Assembly (NCBI GenBank): GCA_000163695.1
Contig: GG774889.1
Location: 1,099,288-1,137,642 of the forward strand
From: Bacteroidetes oral taxon 274 str. F0058
GTDB taxonomy: Bacteria > Bacteroidota > Bacteroidia > Bacteroidales > Paludibacteraceae
Direction of reading: 5' to 3'
DNA: 38,355 nucleotides
Part shown: positions 9,273 to 17,938 of the stretch, in pieces
How the letters are laid out: each line of letters opens with the position of its first letter
How positions within the stretch are numbered: the first letter of the stretch is position 1
Translations under genes and position numbers: made by a program
The notes under the pieces: generated by a model
Seen by the model: only the letters and a program-made list of their open reading frames with translations
Told to the model about the DNA's origin: nothing
Databases searched by the model: none

Positions 9273-10496
9273 TTACAATGCGTCTGCTACTACGAATGTA
9301 CTGCCACCGATGTAGATAAAGTCTTTTTTCTGAGCGTTGCGGCGGGCGGCAGCGATTGCCTTACGTACAGAAGGATATGTGCGACCCATAAGTCCGTATG
9401 CAGAAGCCTCTTCTGCAAGGATATGTTCGTCCAGAGCCCGTGGTATTGACGGTTTGGTAAAATAATAGATAGCATCTTTTGGTAGGAGAGGATATATACA
9501 ATCCCGTTTTTTGTCGGCAACCATACCGAAAATTATATGTAGGCGGCTGTATCTTTCGTTTCTCAGCTGCTCTGCCACATAACGAATACCACCCTCGTTA
9601 TGCCCCGTATCACACACGATAACAGGATTTTGTCCTATCTGTTGCCATCTACCCATAAGTCCGGTAAGAGAGACGACATTTGTAAAGCCTTTGATAATGT
9701 CTCCGTGTTTTATACTGAGCCCCAGCCCTTTGAGCTCATCTATTGCGGTTAGAACCGTTTTGATATTATTCGTCTGATAGACACCTTTTAGTTGACATTT
9801 TGGTAGGTGTCTGTTTTTATATTTTTGGTCGGCAAAGACTATTTTGGAGTTTTGCTCGTAGGCTTTTTCTCTGAAAATATTTGCCGTAGCCTCGTCTGTT
9901 TCACCTATTACGACAGGGGTATGGGGTTTTATGATACCTGCCTTCTCGGCGGCTATTGCCTGCAATGTATCCCCGAGCATATCGGTGTGGTCGAGGCTGA
10001 TATTGGTGATAACCGACAACATCGGCGAGATAATATTGGTACAGTCGAGTCTGCCCCCCAAACCTACCTCTATGACGGCGATATCTATATTTTGTTCGGC
10101 AAAATAGTTGAATGCCAAAGATGTAGTTATCTCGAAAAACGACGGCTGTATCTTTTGTATAAGAGTCTTATTTTTAGCAATAAAGGACGAAACCCTCTGT
10201 TTGGAAATCATTTTCCCGTCGATACGTATGCGTTCGCGGAAGTCTTTCAGATGTGGCGACGTATATAGTCCTACACGGAAGCCCGCCGATTGTAGTACTG
10301 CCGCTATCAGGTGCGATGTAGAGCCTTTGCCGTTGGTACCACCGATATGTATCGACCTGAACTGCCTATGCGGATAGCCGAAATGTTTATCGAGAAAAAA
10401 AGTATTCTCTAATCCCGTTTTGTAACCCTGTCGTCCTACCGACTGAAACATCGGGGCAGTAGAATACAAAAAATCGATAGCCTCTGAATATTTCAT
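9273..10496 (-). CDS. folC: bifunctional folylpolyglutamate/dihydrofolate synthase
   Basis: 407 residues from the ATG at 10496 (MKYSEAIDFLYS). The frame stays open upstream to 10613, but that part overlaps the ABC gene and is not FolC-like. FolC adds glutamates to tetrahydrofolate and, in most bacteria, also to dihydropteroate. The P-loop is GGTNGKGS at about 52-59. VIEVGLGGRLDCTN and ITNISLDHTDMLG are the conserved Mur-ligase-like motifs, AEKAGIIK holds the lysine usually carbamylated, and CDTGHNEGG marks the C-terminal domain. The start is 17 bases after the ABC stop, so the two are probably co-transcribed. Confidence 0.93.
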   Translation of the reverse strand: MKYSEAIDFLYSTAPMFQSVGRQGYKTGLENTFFLDKHFGYPHRQFRSIHIGGTNGKGSTSHLIAAVLQSAGFRVGLYTSPHLKDFRERIRIDGKMISKQRVSSFIAKNKTLIQKIQPSFFEITTSLAFNYFAEQNIDIAVIEVGLGGRLDCTNIISPMLSVITNISLDHTDMLGDTLQAIAAEKAGIIKPHTPVVIGETDEATANIFREKAYEQNSKIVFADQKYKNRHLPKCQLKGVYQTNNIKTVLTAIDELKGLGLSIKHGDIIKGFTNVVSLTGLMGRWQQIGQNPVIVCDTGHNEGGIRYVAEQLRNERYSRLHIIFGMVADKKRDCIYPLLPKDAIYYFTKPSIPRALDEHILAEEASAYGLMGRTYPSVRKAIAAARRNAQKKDFIYIGGSTFVVADAL

Positions 10497-10513
10497 AAAA
10501 CAAGTAGCCCGAT

Positions 10514-11209
10514 TTATACCATAAAATACGACTCCAACTCTTTGAGTGTGTTTTCGGAGGTAGCAATATCCCGTACTACAAGACCTTTTTCGAGGACAAC
10601 GGTTCGGTGGCACACTTCTGTTACGTGGTTCAGGTCGTGGCTCGATATTAGCAGAGTTATTTTTCTGTTGTTTTGCAAGTCGTTGAGCAATCGTTTGAGC
10701 CGTATCTGCGACGACGGGTCGAGAGCAGTAAATGGTTCGTCGAGTATCAATATTTGAGGTTCGCCAATAAGAGCCGAGGCTATGCCTACTTTCTTCTGGT
10801 TGCCTTTCGATAGGTCTCGTATAAATTTTTTCGTACCTATTATTTCGCCATTGAAAAATTCTTCCATCGATGCCAGGAACGTATTAATGTCACCTGTCGA
10901 CTTGCCATACATCTTACCCGTAAAGGCGAAAAATTCGTCGGGCGTAAAGAAGTCTATCAGGAAGCCCTCGTCGAGAAACGAACCGACCCAAGGTTTCCAA
11001 TTGTCATTACGTGCTACACGCTGTCCGTTGATACTCACCTCACCCGTCGAAGCCTCTATAAGGTCGAGTATAAGGCGGAAGAATGTAGTTTTACCTGCTC
11101 CGTTGTTGCCCACCAGTCCAAAACTTTCGCCTTCGGCAATAGACAGTTTCGGTATATCGAGTACGGTAATATTGTCGTATTTCTTGCTAAGATTATTTAC
11201 TTCTATCAT
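10514..11209 (-). CDS. ABC transporter ATP-binding protein
   Basis: 231 residues from ATG 11209 (MIEVNNLSKKYDN). A TTG nine bases upstream is possible but would leave almost no leader after the -7 box. It is the nucleotide-binding domain of an ABC exporter: Walker A GNNGAGKT (about 36-43), signature LSKGNQKKVG, Walker B ILILDEPF, and a switch His in ISSHDLNHV. The LSKGNQ-type signature and small size fit the CcmA/NatA-like ATPases that in Bacteroidota usually pair with a membrane partner such as DUF5687. No membrane partner is adjacent; folC is downstream. The transported substrate is unknown. Confidence 0.85.
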   Translation of the reverse strand: MIEVNNLSKKYDNITVLDIPKLSIAEGESFGLVGNNGAGKTTFFRLILDLIEASTGEVSINGQRVARNDNWKPWVGSFLDEGFLIDFFTPDEFFAFTGKMYGKSTGDINTFLASMEEFFNGEIIGTKKFIRDLSKGNQKKVGIASALIGEPQILILDEPFTALDPSSQIRLKRLLNDLQNNRKITLLISSHDLNHVTEVCHRTVVLEKGLVVRDIATSENTLKELESYFMV

Positions 11210-11231
11210 TTGGCTCAATTTTTTTTGTGTG

Positions 11232-11239
11232 CAAAGATA
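11232..11239 (-). promoter_or_regulatory. Bacteroidota -7 box for the ABC-folC unit
   Basis: TATCTTTG on the minus strand. Its position favours the ATG at 11209 over the TTG at 11218 as start of the ABC gene. Confidence 0.55.
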
Positions 11240-11283
11240 ATAAAAAAGTTTTTGACCTACCTCTGTCGTTTGTTTTTTTACAC

Positions 11284-11316
11284 AAAAAAGGGTACTGTAA
11301 TATTTTTACAATACCC
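11284..11316 (-). terminator. rho-independent terminator after fumarase
   Basis: Read on the minus strand, arms GGGTATTGTAA / TTACAGTACCC pair fully with one G-U, have a 5-base loop and are followed by TTTTTTG. It starts 40 bases past the fumarase stop. Confidence 0.75.
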
Positions 11317-11356
11317 GAGTAATATTTTATCTGTCAATGAAATGCTAGTTTTTCTA

Positions 11357-12991
11357 TTAACATTTCAGGCAGACAGGTTTCAGTTGTTTGAAAAAGTCGT
11401 TGCCTTTGTCGTCCACAAGGATAAATGCAGGGAAGTCTTCTACCTCTATCTTCCAGATTGCTTCCATTCCGAGCTCAGGAAACTCGAGGCATTCTACATT
11501 TTTAATGTTGTTTTGGGCGAGTATTGCTGCTGGTCCTCCGATAGAGCCGAGGTAGAAACCGCCATATTTATGGCAGGCGTCGGTTACTTGCTGGCTGCGG
11601 TTGCCCTTCGCTATCATTACCATACTGCCGCCCTTACTTTGGAATAGGTCGACGTAGCTGTCCATTCTGCCTGCCGTCGTAGGTCCGAACGACCCCGACG
11701 CCATTCCTTTCGGTGTCTTGGCGGGACCTGCATAGTAGATGGGGTGGTCTTTGATATATTGAGGTAGGTCTTTGCCTGCATCTATCATCTCTTTCAGCTT
11801 GGCGTGTGCTATATCGCGTCCCACCACTATCGTACCGCTCAACGACAAACGGGTAGAGACGGGATATTTGGTCAATATCTTCAAAATATCCGCCATCGGT
11901 TGGTTTAGATTTATCTTCACTACCTCGCCTTCGCCTGCATTACGGTACTTTTCGGGTATCAATGCTCCCGGGTTGTCTTCGAGCTTTTCTATCCATACGC
12001 CGTCTTTGTTTATTTTTGCCAAAATGTTTCTGTCGGCACTGCACGATACAGCCATTCCCACGAAGCACGATGCTCCGTGTCGGGGAAGCCTTACGATACG
12101 TACGTCGTGGGCGAAATATTTACCTCCAAACTGTGCTCCGTAGCCACTCTCCCAAGCCGAACGCAGTATTTTTTGCTCCAGCTCTGTGTCTCTGAAAGCC
12201 CGTCCTGCCTCGCTACCTTTTGTGGGGAGTGTATCGTAATACTTAGCCGAGGCGAGCTTGGCGGTCTTGATGCAAATATCAGCCGATGAGCCGCCTATGA
12301 CGAATGCAATGTGATATGGCGGACAAGCAGCTGTGCCCAGCGTGCGAAGTTTTTCGGCAAGGAACTTCTCCAAAGTGGCGGGGTTAAGCAGGGCTTTGGT
12401 CTCTTGGAAAAGATATGTCTTGTTCGATGAGCCACCACCTTTGGCAATGAATAGAAATTTGTATTCGTCGCCTTCGACAGCCTGAATATCTATCTGTGCA
12501 GGCAGGTTGGTGCCTGTGTTTATCTCGTCGTACATTGTGAGCGGGGCGTTTTGCGAATAACGCAGGTTTTCGTTGGTATATGTGAGGTAGACCCCTTTCG
12601 AAAGAGCTTCTTCGTCTGAGAAGTCTGTCCAGACGCGTTGTCCTTTTTTGGCTACGATTGTTGCCGTACCCGTATCCTGACAGAACGGTAGCAACCCTTT
12701 TGCCGATACTTCGGCGTTTTTGAGCATTGTCAGAGCTACAAATTTGTCGTTTTCCGACGCTTCGGGGTCATCGAGGATTTTCTGCACCTGTCGCTGATGT
12801 TCGGGACGTAGGAAAAACGAGCAGTCGTGCATAGCAGCGCGTGCTACCTCCGTCAATGCTTCGGGTGATACTTTTAGTATCGTTTTGCCCTCGAACTCTG
12901 CCACCGACACTCCTTCTTTGGTCAATAGGTAATATTCCTCATTGCCTTTGGAGGTCTGGAACATCGCCTCGTAATTAAATTCTTTTGCCAT
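11357..12991 (-). CDS. class I (4Fe-4S) fumarate hydratase
   Basis: 544 residues from ATG 12991 (MAKEFNYEAMF). The frame is open upstream to 13216, but that stretch contains the -7 box at 13043-13050 and is low-complexity, so it is rejected. It interconverts fumarate and L-malate, using an oxygen-sensitive 4Fe-4S cluster. The three cluster cysteines fall at C104 (PFCQDTG), C223 (AACPPYH) and C317 (VSCSADR), one residue from E. coli FumA C105, C224 and C318. The N-terminal alpha and C-terminal beta domains are fused in one chain as in FumA/FumB, and the beta-domain motif GSFGPTTAGRMDSY is present. It diverges from kdd and ends at a strong terminator. Confidence 0.94.
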   Translation of the reverse strand: MAKEFNYEAMFQTSKGNEEYYLLTKEGVSVAEFEGKTILKVSPEALTEVARAAMHDCSFFLRPEHQRQVQKILDDPEASENDKFVALTMLKNAEVSAKGLLPFCQDTGTATIVAKKGQRVWTDFSDEEALSKGVYLTYTNENLRYSQNAPLTMYDEINTGTNLPAQIDIQAVEGDEYKFLFIAKGGGSSNKTYLFQETKALLNPATLEKFLAEKLRTLGTAACPPYHIAFVIGGSSADICIKTAKLASAKYYDTLPTKGSEAGRAFRDTELEQKILRSAWESGYGAQFGGKYFAHDVRIVRLPRHGASCFVGMAVSCSADRNILAKINKDGVWIEKLEDNPGALIPEKYRNAGEGEVVKINLNQPMADILKILTKYPVSTRLSLSGTIVVGRDIAHAKLKEMIDAGKDLPQYIKDHPIYYAGPAKTPKGMASGSFGPTTAGRMDSYVDLFQSKGGSMVMIAKGNRSQQVTDACHKYGGFYLGSIGGPAAILAQNNIKNVECLEFPELGMEAIWKIEVEDFPAFILVDDKGNDFFKQLKPVCLKC

Positions 12992-13042
12992 ATCGTTGAT
13001 TATTTGTCTTTTGTGTAATTTTTTTGCTAAATTCTTAGAGCG

Positions 13043-13050
13043 CAAAGTTA
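13043..13050 (-). promoter_or_regulatory. Bacteroidota -7 box for fumarase
   Basis: TAACTTTG on the minus strand, about 52 bases upstream of the chosen ATG at 12991. It decides the start, because the longer frame would begin upstream of the promoter. Confidence 0.6.
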
Positions 13051-13174
13051 CTAAAACTTTTGCATACCGTTGTATATCGAGTATGGTTTTGAGTATGAAA
13101 TATGAAACGTATTGATTTTGTCTATAAAATTTATTTTTCTTTTTGTGAAAGTGGTTTGATACAAAGATTTTTTG

Positions 13175-13182
13175 TAATTTTG
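13175..13182 (+). promoter_or_regulatory. Bacteroidota -7 box for kdd
   Basis: TAATTTTG on the plus strand, with a TTTG at 13155-13158 that could be the -33 element, though the 16-base spacing is a little short. It lies 66 bases before the kdd ATG. Confidence 0.45.
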
Positions 13183-13247
13183 TCGCTCGTATTTTGTAGG
13201 TAAATAAATTCATCATTATATATAAAAACTAATATCATAAAAGACTT

Positions 13248-14291
13248 ATGCAAAAGAAAGGAAACAAATACGGAACACACCGTGTAATCGAACCCAAAGG
13301 CGTCCTGCCGCAGCCGGCAAACAAGATTGACAATAATATGGACGAGATTTACGACAACGAAATCCTAATCGACGTGCAGACTCTCAACATCGACTCGGCT
13401 TCTTTTACCGACATTTCGACTCGTGCCGGTGGCGACCCCGAAAAGATAAAAGAGATAATGTTCGACATCGTGGCAAAACAGGGTAAACACCGCAATCCTT
13501 GGACAGGTTCGGGCGGTATGTTGCTCGGTACCGTAGAGAAAATAGGCGATGCTCTCAAGGGTAAAATAGACCTGAAAGAGGGCGACAAAATAGCTACTCT
13601 CGTATCGCTGTCGCTCACTCCGCTCCGTATCGACAAAATCAAAGAGATACGTGCCGACGTCGACCAAGTGGATATCGACGGTAAGGCTATCCTTTTCGAA
13701 AGCGGTATATACGCAAAGATTCCTACCGATATGCCCGAAAAACTCGCTCTGTCGGCTCTCGACGTTGCAGGCGCTCCCGCTCAGACAGCCAAGCTTTGCA
13801 AACCCGGCGATACGGTTCTTATCATCGGTGCAGGCGGTAAGTCGGGTATGCTTTGCTGCTACGAAGCAAAAAAACGCGTAGGCGTTACGGGTAAAGTCAT
13901 TGGTATGACACACAGCCCGAAATCTACCGAACGTCTCCAAAAGCTCGGTTTCTGCGATGTGGTCTTCTCTGGAAATGCTACCGACCCCGTATCGACTATG
14001 GAGAAAATAAGCGAACTTACAGGAGGTAAGATGGCTGATATTACCATCAACAACGTAAATATCCCCGATACCGAGATGACTTCGGTGCTCTGTACCAAAG
14101 ACGACGGTCTGGTATATTTCTTCTCGATGGCTACCAGCTTTACCAAAGCCGCTCTCGGTGCGGAAGGTGTCGGCTCCGACGTTACTATGATTGTAGGTAA
14201 CGGCTATACAAAAGGACACGCCGAGATTACTCTACAAGAGTTGCGTGAAAACGCCGAACTTCGTAAGATATTCGAAGAGCTTTATGCTTAA
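13248..14291 (+). CDS. kdd: L-erythro-3,5-diaminohexanoate dehydrogenase
   Basis: 347 residues, the usual Kdd length. It catalyses NAD(P)-dependent oxidative deamination of L-erythro-3,5-diaminohexanoate to 5-amino-3-oxohexanoate in anaerobic lysine fermentation. The N-terminus NKYGTHRVIEPKGVLPQPA is characteristic of Kdd. A medium-chain-dehydrogenase-like Rossmann fold follows, with the nucleotide loop IIGAGGKSG at about 192-200. kamA follows on the same strand after 98 bases, though a terminator-like hairpin lies between them. The other pathway genes (lysine 5,6-aminomutase kamDE, kce, kal, CoA-transferase) are not in the window. Confidence 0.92.
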   Translation: MQKKGNKYGTHRVIEPKGVLPQPANKIDNNMDEIYDNEILIDVQTLNIDSASFTDISTRAGGDPEKIKEIMFDIVAKQGKHRNPWTGSGGMLLGTVEKIGDALKGKIDLKEGDKIATLVSLSLTPLRIDKIKEIRADVDQVDIDGKAILFESGIYAKIPTDMPEKLALSALDVAGAPAQTAKLCKPGDTVLIIGAGGKSGMLCCYEAKKRVGVTGKVIGMTHSPKSTERLQKLGFCDVVFSGNATDPVSTMEKISELTGGKMADITINNVNIPDTEMTSVLCTKDDGLVYFFSMATSFTKAALGAEGVGSDVTMIVGNGYTKGHAEITLQELRENAELRKIFEELYA

Positions 14292-14305
14292 TGCGATATT
14301 CGGAT

Positions 14306-14344
14306 AAAAACCTGATACGTCGTAATCGGTGTATTAGGTTTTTT
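14306..14344 (+). terminator. hairpin with T-run between kdd and kamA
   Basis: Stem cctgatac (311-318 of this kilobase) / gtattagg (331-338) with one G-U pair, extended by flanking A and T runs and followed by TTTTTT. It lies 15 bases after the kdd stop. It looks like a terminator or attenuator that would lower kamA transcription relative to kdd. Confidence 0.65.
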
Positions 14345-14389
14345 ACAAAAATTATACAAAAAGAAAGTTGATAAATTAAATCTAATGAG

Positions 14390-15625
14390 ATGAACGAGAA
14401 TGCAAAAAGGATGTTTCCCGATGTAACCGACGAACAGTGGAACAATTGGCACTGGCAGGTTCAGAATCGAATAGAGACATTGGAACAATTGAAAAAATAT
14501 ATAAAACTCACGACCGAAGAAGAGAATGGCGTAAAAGAGAGTCTGAAAACTCTAAGAATGGCTATTACTCCCTATTATCTGAGCCTTATCGACCAGAGCA
14601 ATCCCAACTGTCCTGTGCGTAAACAGGCTATACCTACTCACGCCGAGACACATCATTCGGCAGCCGACCTGCTCGACCCTCTGCACGAAGACGGTGACTC
14701 GCCTGCACCGGGGCTCACGCATCGTTACCCCGACCGTGTGTTGCTGCTTGTAACCGATATGTGTTCGATGTATTGCCGCCACTGCACGCGTCGTCGTTTT
14801 GCAGGACAGACCGATAGCTCTTCTTCGAAAGATGATATCAGCAAAGCAATCGACTATATCGCCCGTACTCCGCAGGTACGCGACGTATTGCTGTCGGGCG
14901 GCGATGCTCTGATGATATCCGACACCCGCTTGGAAAGCATCATATCGAGGCTCAGAGAGATACCGCACGTAGAGATAATACGTATCGGTACCCGTACGCC
15001 TGTCGTTTGCCCGCAACGCATAACGGACGATTTGGTTAATATGCTCAAGAAATACCATCCTATCTGGCTCAATACACACTTCAACCATCCGCAAGAGGTT
15101 ACCGAAGAGTCTATTGCAGCATGCGAACGTATGGCGAATGCAGGTATACCGCTTGGCAACCAGAGCGTACTTCTACGCGGAGTGAACGACTGCGTGCCGA
15201 CGATGAAAAAACTTGTACATCAACTCGTGAAGATGCGTGTACGTCCGTATTATATCTATCAGTGCGACTTATCGATGGGCTTGGAACACTTCCGCACTCC
15301 CGTATCGAAGGGTATAGAGATTATCGAGAACCTCAGAGGACACACCTCGGGCTATGCCGTGCCTACATTCGTGGTAGATGCTCCGGGTGGTGGCGGCAAG
15401 ACTCCCGTTATGCCAAATTACGTCATATCGCAAGGACCTCACAAGGTGATACTCCGAAACTTCGAGGGGGTAATAACGACCTACACCGAACCCGACGACT
15501 ATCAAGACTGCCAATGCGAAGAGTGCAAGAAGTATCGTACTCAGGGAGTTGCCTCTCTGATAAACGGACAAACCTTAGCACTCGAACCGGAAGGTCTGGA
15601 GCGTAAAAAACGTACTCATCATTGA
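14390..15625 (+). CDS. kamA: lysine 2,3-aminomutase
   Basis: 411 residues. This radical-SAM, PLP-dependent enzyme converts L-lysine to L-beta-lysine, the first step of lysine fermentation. The cluster motif CSMYCRHC gives cysteines at 125, 129 and 132, the same numbering as the Clostridium subterminale enzyme. K337 in PGGGGK is the PLP lysine, and D293 (QCDLS) and D330 (FVVDAPG) are the lysine-binding aspartates at the known positions. A zinc-binding-like DCQCEEC segment lies near the C-terminus. With kdd this shows part of the lysine degradation pathway. It is closed by a terminator at 15655-15692. Confidence 0.96.
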   Translation: MNENAKRMFPDVTDEQWNNWHWQVQNRIETLEQLKKYIKLTTEEENGVKESLKTLRMAITPYYLSLIDQSNPNCPVRKQAIPTHAETHHSAADLLDPLHEDGDSPAPGLTHRYPDRVLLLVTDMCSMYCRHCTRRRFAGQTDSSSSKDDISKAIDYIARTPQVRDVLLSGGDALMISDTRLESIISRLREIPHVEIIRIGTRTPVVCPQRITDDLVNMLKKYHPIWLNTHFNHPQEVTEESIAACERMANAGIPLGNQSVLLRGVNDCVPTMKKLVHQLVKMRVRPYYIYQCDLSMGLEHFRTPVSKGIEIIENLRGHTSGYAVPTFVVDAPGGGGKTPVMPNYVISQGPHKVILRNFEGVITTYTEPDDYQDCQCEECKKYRTQGVASLINGQTLALEPEGLERKKRTHH

Positions 15626-15654
15626 TGCACAAAGTTTAATAATGATACAATCTG

Positions 15655-15692
15655 AAGAGGCGTATGGTATTTATTACTATACGTCTTTTTTT
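15655..15692 (+). terminator. rho-independent terminator after kamA
   Basis: Stem around cgtatggta / tactatacg with a 5-base loop, G-U pairs tolerated, followed by seven T. It lies 30 bases past the kamA stop. Confidence 0.75.
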
Positions 15693-15749
15693 GTGCTTCG
15701 TCATTTGTTCGACAAGGCTACGATAAGTGTCGGTATGTAGCGAAAACCG

Positions 15750-15779
15750 TTTGCAATCGAAGATTTATTATTACTTTTG
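15750..15779 (+). promoter_or_regulatory. Bacteroidota -33/-7 promoter for the rRNA methyltransferase
   Basis: TTTG at 15750-15753, an 18-base spacer, then TACTTTTG at 15772-15779. This is the most complete promoter match in the window and lies 38 bases before the ATG. Confidence 0.65.
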
Positions 15780-15817
15780 CAAAGTAAAATAAAATATCCT
15801 AACTGCTGAATCACAAT

Positions 15818-16579
15818 ATGCTTTCCAAACAAAAAAGTTCACTCGTATCGTCGCTAAAATATAAGAAATTTAGAGACAGTTATAATATGTTTGTGGCAGA
15901 AGGCGAAAAACTCATAATGGATTTGGCAATGTCGTTCAGATGTAAATATCTGATATCTACCGACGAATCGCTCTTGTGGTCGATAGATGCCGAAGAACGT
16001 ATAAAAGTAGACAGCATTGGCGAACTCAAACGAATATCATCGTTGACAACTCCGAGCAAGTTGTTGGCAGTATTCTATAAAGCTGATTATGAGTCTGTAA
16101 TAAGTATGTCTCAGTTACGGGGCGAACTTGTGTTGGCAATAGACAGCGTACAGGATACAGGTAATTTAGGTACTATTGCTCGTATTGCCGACTGGTACGG
16201 AATCGGGCATATTGTCTGTTCACACGGAACGGTCGATGTGTATAATCCTAAATGTGTTCAGGCGACGATGGGGGCGTTGGCTAATGTTAGTGTTTGCTAC
16301 ACGAATCTTTTTCAGTTTCTGAGCGAAGCCCAAGAGTGTAATATCCCCGTCTATGGCACCTTTCTGACAGGCGATAATATTTACCATAGGTCGTTGTCCA
16401 ATAGCGGTATAATATTGCTTGGCAACGAAGGACAGGGCATATCCGACTCTATCGCAGGTTTGGTTACAGACCGAATCACTATTCCACACTTCTCCGCCTC
16501 GCAGCACCGCTCCGAATCGCTCAACGTAGCTATTGCCACAGCGGTGGTGTGTTCGGAGTTTCGTCGTCGAGATATATAG
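15818..16579 (+). CDS. SpoU-family (TrmH-like) RNA 2'-O-methyltransferase
   Basis: 253 residues. The N-terminal substrate-binding domain (about 1-95) includes VAEGEKLIMDLA. The SPOUT methyltransferase domain carries the three family motifs: DSVQDTGNLGTIARIADW (motif 1), LLGNEGQGIS (motif 2) and IPHFSASQHRSESLNVAIATAVV (motif 3). It methylates a ribose in rRNA or tRNA using S-adenosylmethionine; the exact target cannot be told from sequence. It has its own strong promoter and is convergent with pgk. The short tail ending FRRRDI is normal for the family. Confidence 0.9.
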   Translation: MLSKQKSSLVSSLKYKKFRDSYNMFVAEGEKLIMDLAMSFRCKYLISTDESLLWSIDAEERIKVDSIGELKRISSLTTPSKLLAVFYKADYESVISMSQLRGELVLAIDSVQDTGNLGTIARIADWYGIGHIVCSHGTVDVYNPKCVQATMGALANVSVCYTNLFQFLSEAQECNIPVYGTFLTGDNIYHRSLSNSGIILLGNEGQGISDSIAGLVTDRITIPHFSASQHRSESLNVAIATAVVCSEFRRRDI

Positions 16580-16624
16580 GTGGTGTGTTTTTTATCTCTT
16601 TAAATAAGAAAATTGCATTACACA

Positions 16625-16663
16625 AAAAGCCCAACCTCTTTCGTTTATAGAGATTGGACTTTT
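16625..16663 (-). terminator. rho-independent terminator after pgk
   Basis: On the minus strand the 15-base arms aaaagtccaatctct / agaggttgggctttt pair fully with G-U pairs and run into TTTTTG. On the plus strand two C-A mismatches weaken it, so it mainly serves pgk. Confidence 0.75.
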
Positions 16664-16685
16664 GGTTATAGTATACGGTCGCGTG

Positions 16686-17936
16686 TCATTTTTCGATAGC
16701 GGCTATGCCAGGTAATACCTTACCTTCGATAGCTTCGAGAAGTGCTCCGCCACCCGTCGATACGTAGCTCACGTCGTTGGCAAAACCGAATTTGTTGATA
16801 CACGCCACAGAGTCGCCTCCGCCTATGAGCGAATAAGCTCCTTTGTGTGTGGCTTTTACTATTGCTTCAGCTATTGCTCGCGAACCGTGCGAGAAGTTAT
16901 CCATCTCGAAGACACCCGCAGGTCCATTCCAAAGTATTGTCTTAGAGTTTTCTATGACGGAGGCGAAGAGTTTTTCGGTCTCAGCACCGATATCCATACC
17001 TATCCAGCCGTCGGGGATATGTCCTTCTGCAACAAATTGAGTATTAGCATCGTTGGCGAACTTATCGGCTACCTTGTCGTCGACAGCCATAACAAGATTT
17101 ACACCCTTCGATTTTGCCTCGGCAATGAGTTCGAGGGCAAGATTCAACTTGTCGTCTTCGCAGATAGAGTTACCTATTTTACCGCCCTTGGCTTTGGTAA
17201 AGGTATAAGTCATTCCCCCTGTAATAATCAGGTTATCGACCTTATTCATCAGATTACGGATAATGTCTATCTTCGAACTTACCTTAGAACCTCCCATTAT
17301 CGCAGTAAATGGGCGTTTGGGGTCATTCATCACATTCTTGACTGCGTTTACCTCTTTTTCCATCAGATAGCCGAACATCTTATTGTTTTTGTCGAAGAAG
17401 TCGGCTATTATTGCTGTCGAAGCGTGTGCACGGTGTGCTGTTCCGAAGGCATCGTTTACGTAACAGTCTGCATACGAGGCGAGTGTCTGTGCAAACTTCT
17501 TCTGTGCCTCTTTCATCGCTTTTTTTGCGGCAGCTTTTTGGTCTTCGGTAATGTCGGCAGGCAGGTTACGAGGCTTGCCCTCTTCTTCGGCGTAGAACCG
17601 AAGGTTTTCGAGCATCAGAGCTTCTCCGTTTTTCAGCGCTTCGACCTCTTTTTGGGCGTTGCCGCAGTCGGCGGCAAACTTAACCTCTATACCCAAATGT
17701 TGCGAGACGGCGTCGAGTATCTGTCGCAGCGAAAACCTCTCGTCGGGATTCTTTTCGGGACGTCCGAGGTGCGAGGCTATTATTAACCGTCCTCCGTCGT
17801 TGAGAATCTTTTTCAATGTTGGTAGCGCACCTCTTATACGGGTATCGTCAGTTATTTTACCATTTTCGAGTGGCACGTTGAAGTCTACTCTGACAAAGGC
17901 TTTTTTGCCCTGAAAATTATAGTCTTTGATATTCAT
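16686..17936 (-). CDS. pgk: phosphoglycerate kinase
   Basis: 416 residues, normal for bacterial Pgk. It transfers phosphate from 1,3-bisphosphoglycerate to ADP in glycolysis. The N-terminal signature VRVDFNVPLENGKI (about 15-28) and SHLGRP (about 55-60) bind the substrate. MLENLRFYAEEE, GGSKVSSKI, ILWNGPAGVFE and the nucleotide-binding GGGDS (near 375) follow in the expected order. A Lys- and Ala-rich insert at about 126-147 is tolerated in Bacteroidota enzymes. It is last of the minus-strand run, 2 bases after the DUF4296 lipoprotein gene, and is closed by the terminator at 16625-16663. Confidence 0.97.
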   Translation of the reverse strand: MNIKDYNFQGKKAFVRVDFNVPLENGKITDDTRIRGALPTLKKILNDGGRLIIASHLGRPEKNPDERFSLRQILDAVSQHLGIEVKFAADCGNAQKEVEALKNGEALMLENLRFYAEEEGKPRNLPADITEDQKAAAKKAMKEAQKKFAQTLASYADCYVNDAFGTAHRAHASTAIIADFFDKNNKMFGYLMEKEVNAVKNVMNDPKRPFTAIMGGSKVSSKIDIIRNLMNKVDNLIITGGMTYTFTKAKGGKIGNSICEDDKLNLALELIAEAKSKGVNLVMAVDDKVADKFANDANTQFVAEGHIPDGWIGMDIGAETEKLFASVIENSKTILWNGPAGVFEMDNFSHGSRAIAEAIVKATHKGAYSLIGGGDSVACINKFGFANDVSYVSTGGGALLEAIEGKVLPGIAAIEK

Positions 17937-17938
17937 AA

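Noticed and set aside
12992..13216. 75-codon N-terminal extension of fumarase
   Set aside because: It crosses the -7 box at 13043-13050, is low-complexity and basic, and the FumA cysteine numbering fits the ATG at 12991.
13365..14219. Long open frame antisense to kdd (284 codons)
   Set aside because: Shadow of a well-identified gene; the composition is His/Arg/Tyr-rich and resembles no family.
16845..17786. Long open frame antisense to pgk (313 codons)
   Set aside because: Cys- and Phe-rich translation with no motif; pgk on the other strand is certain.
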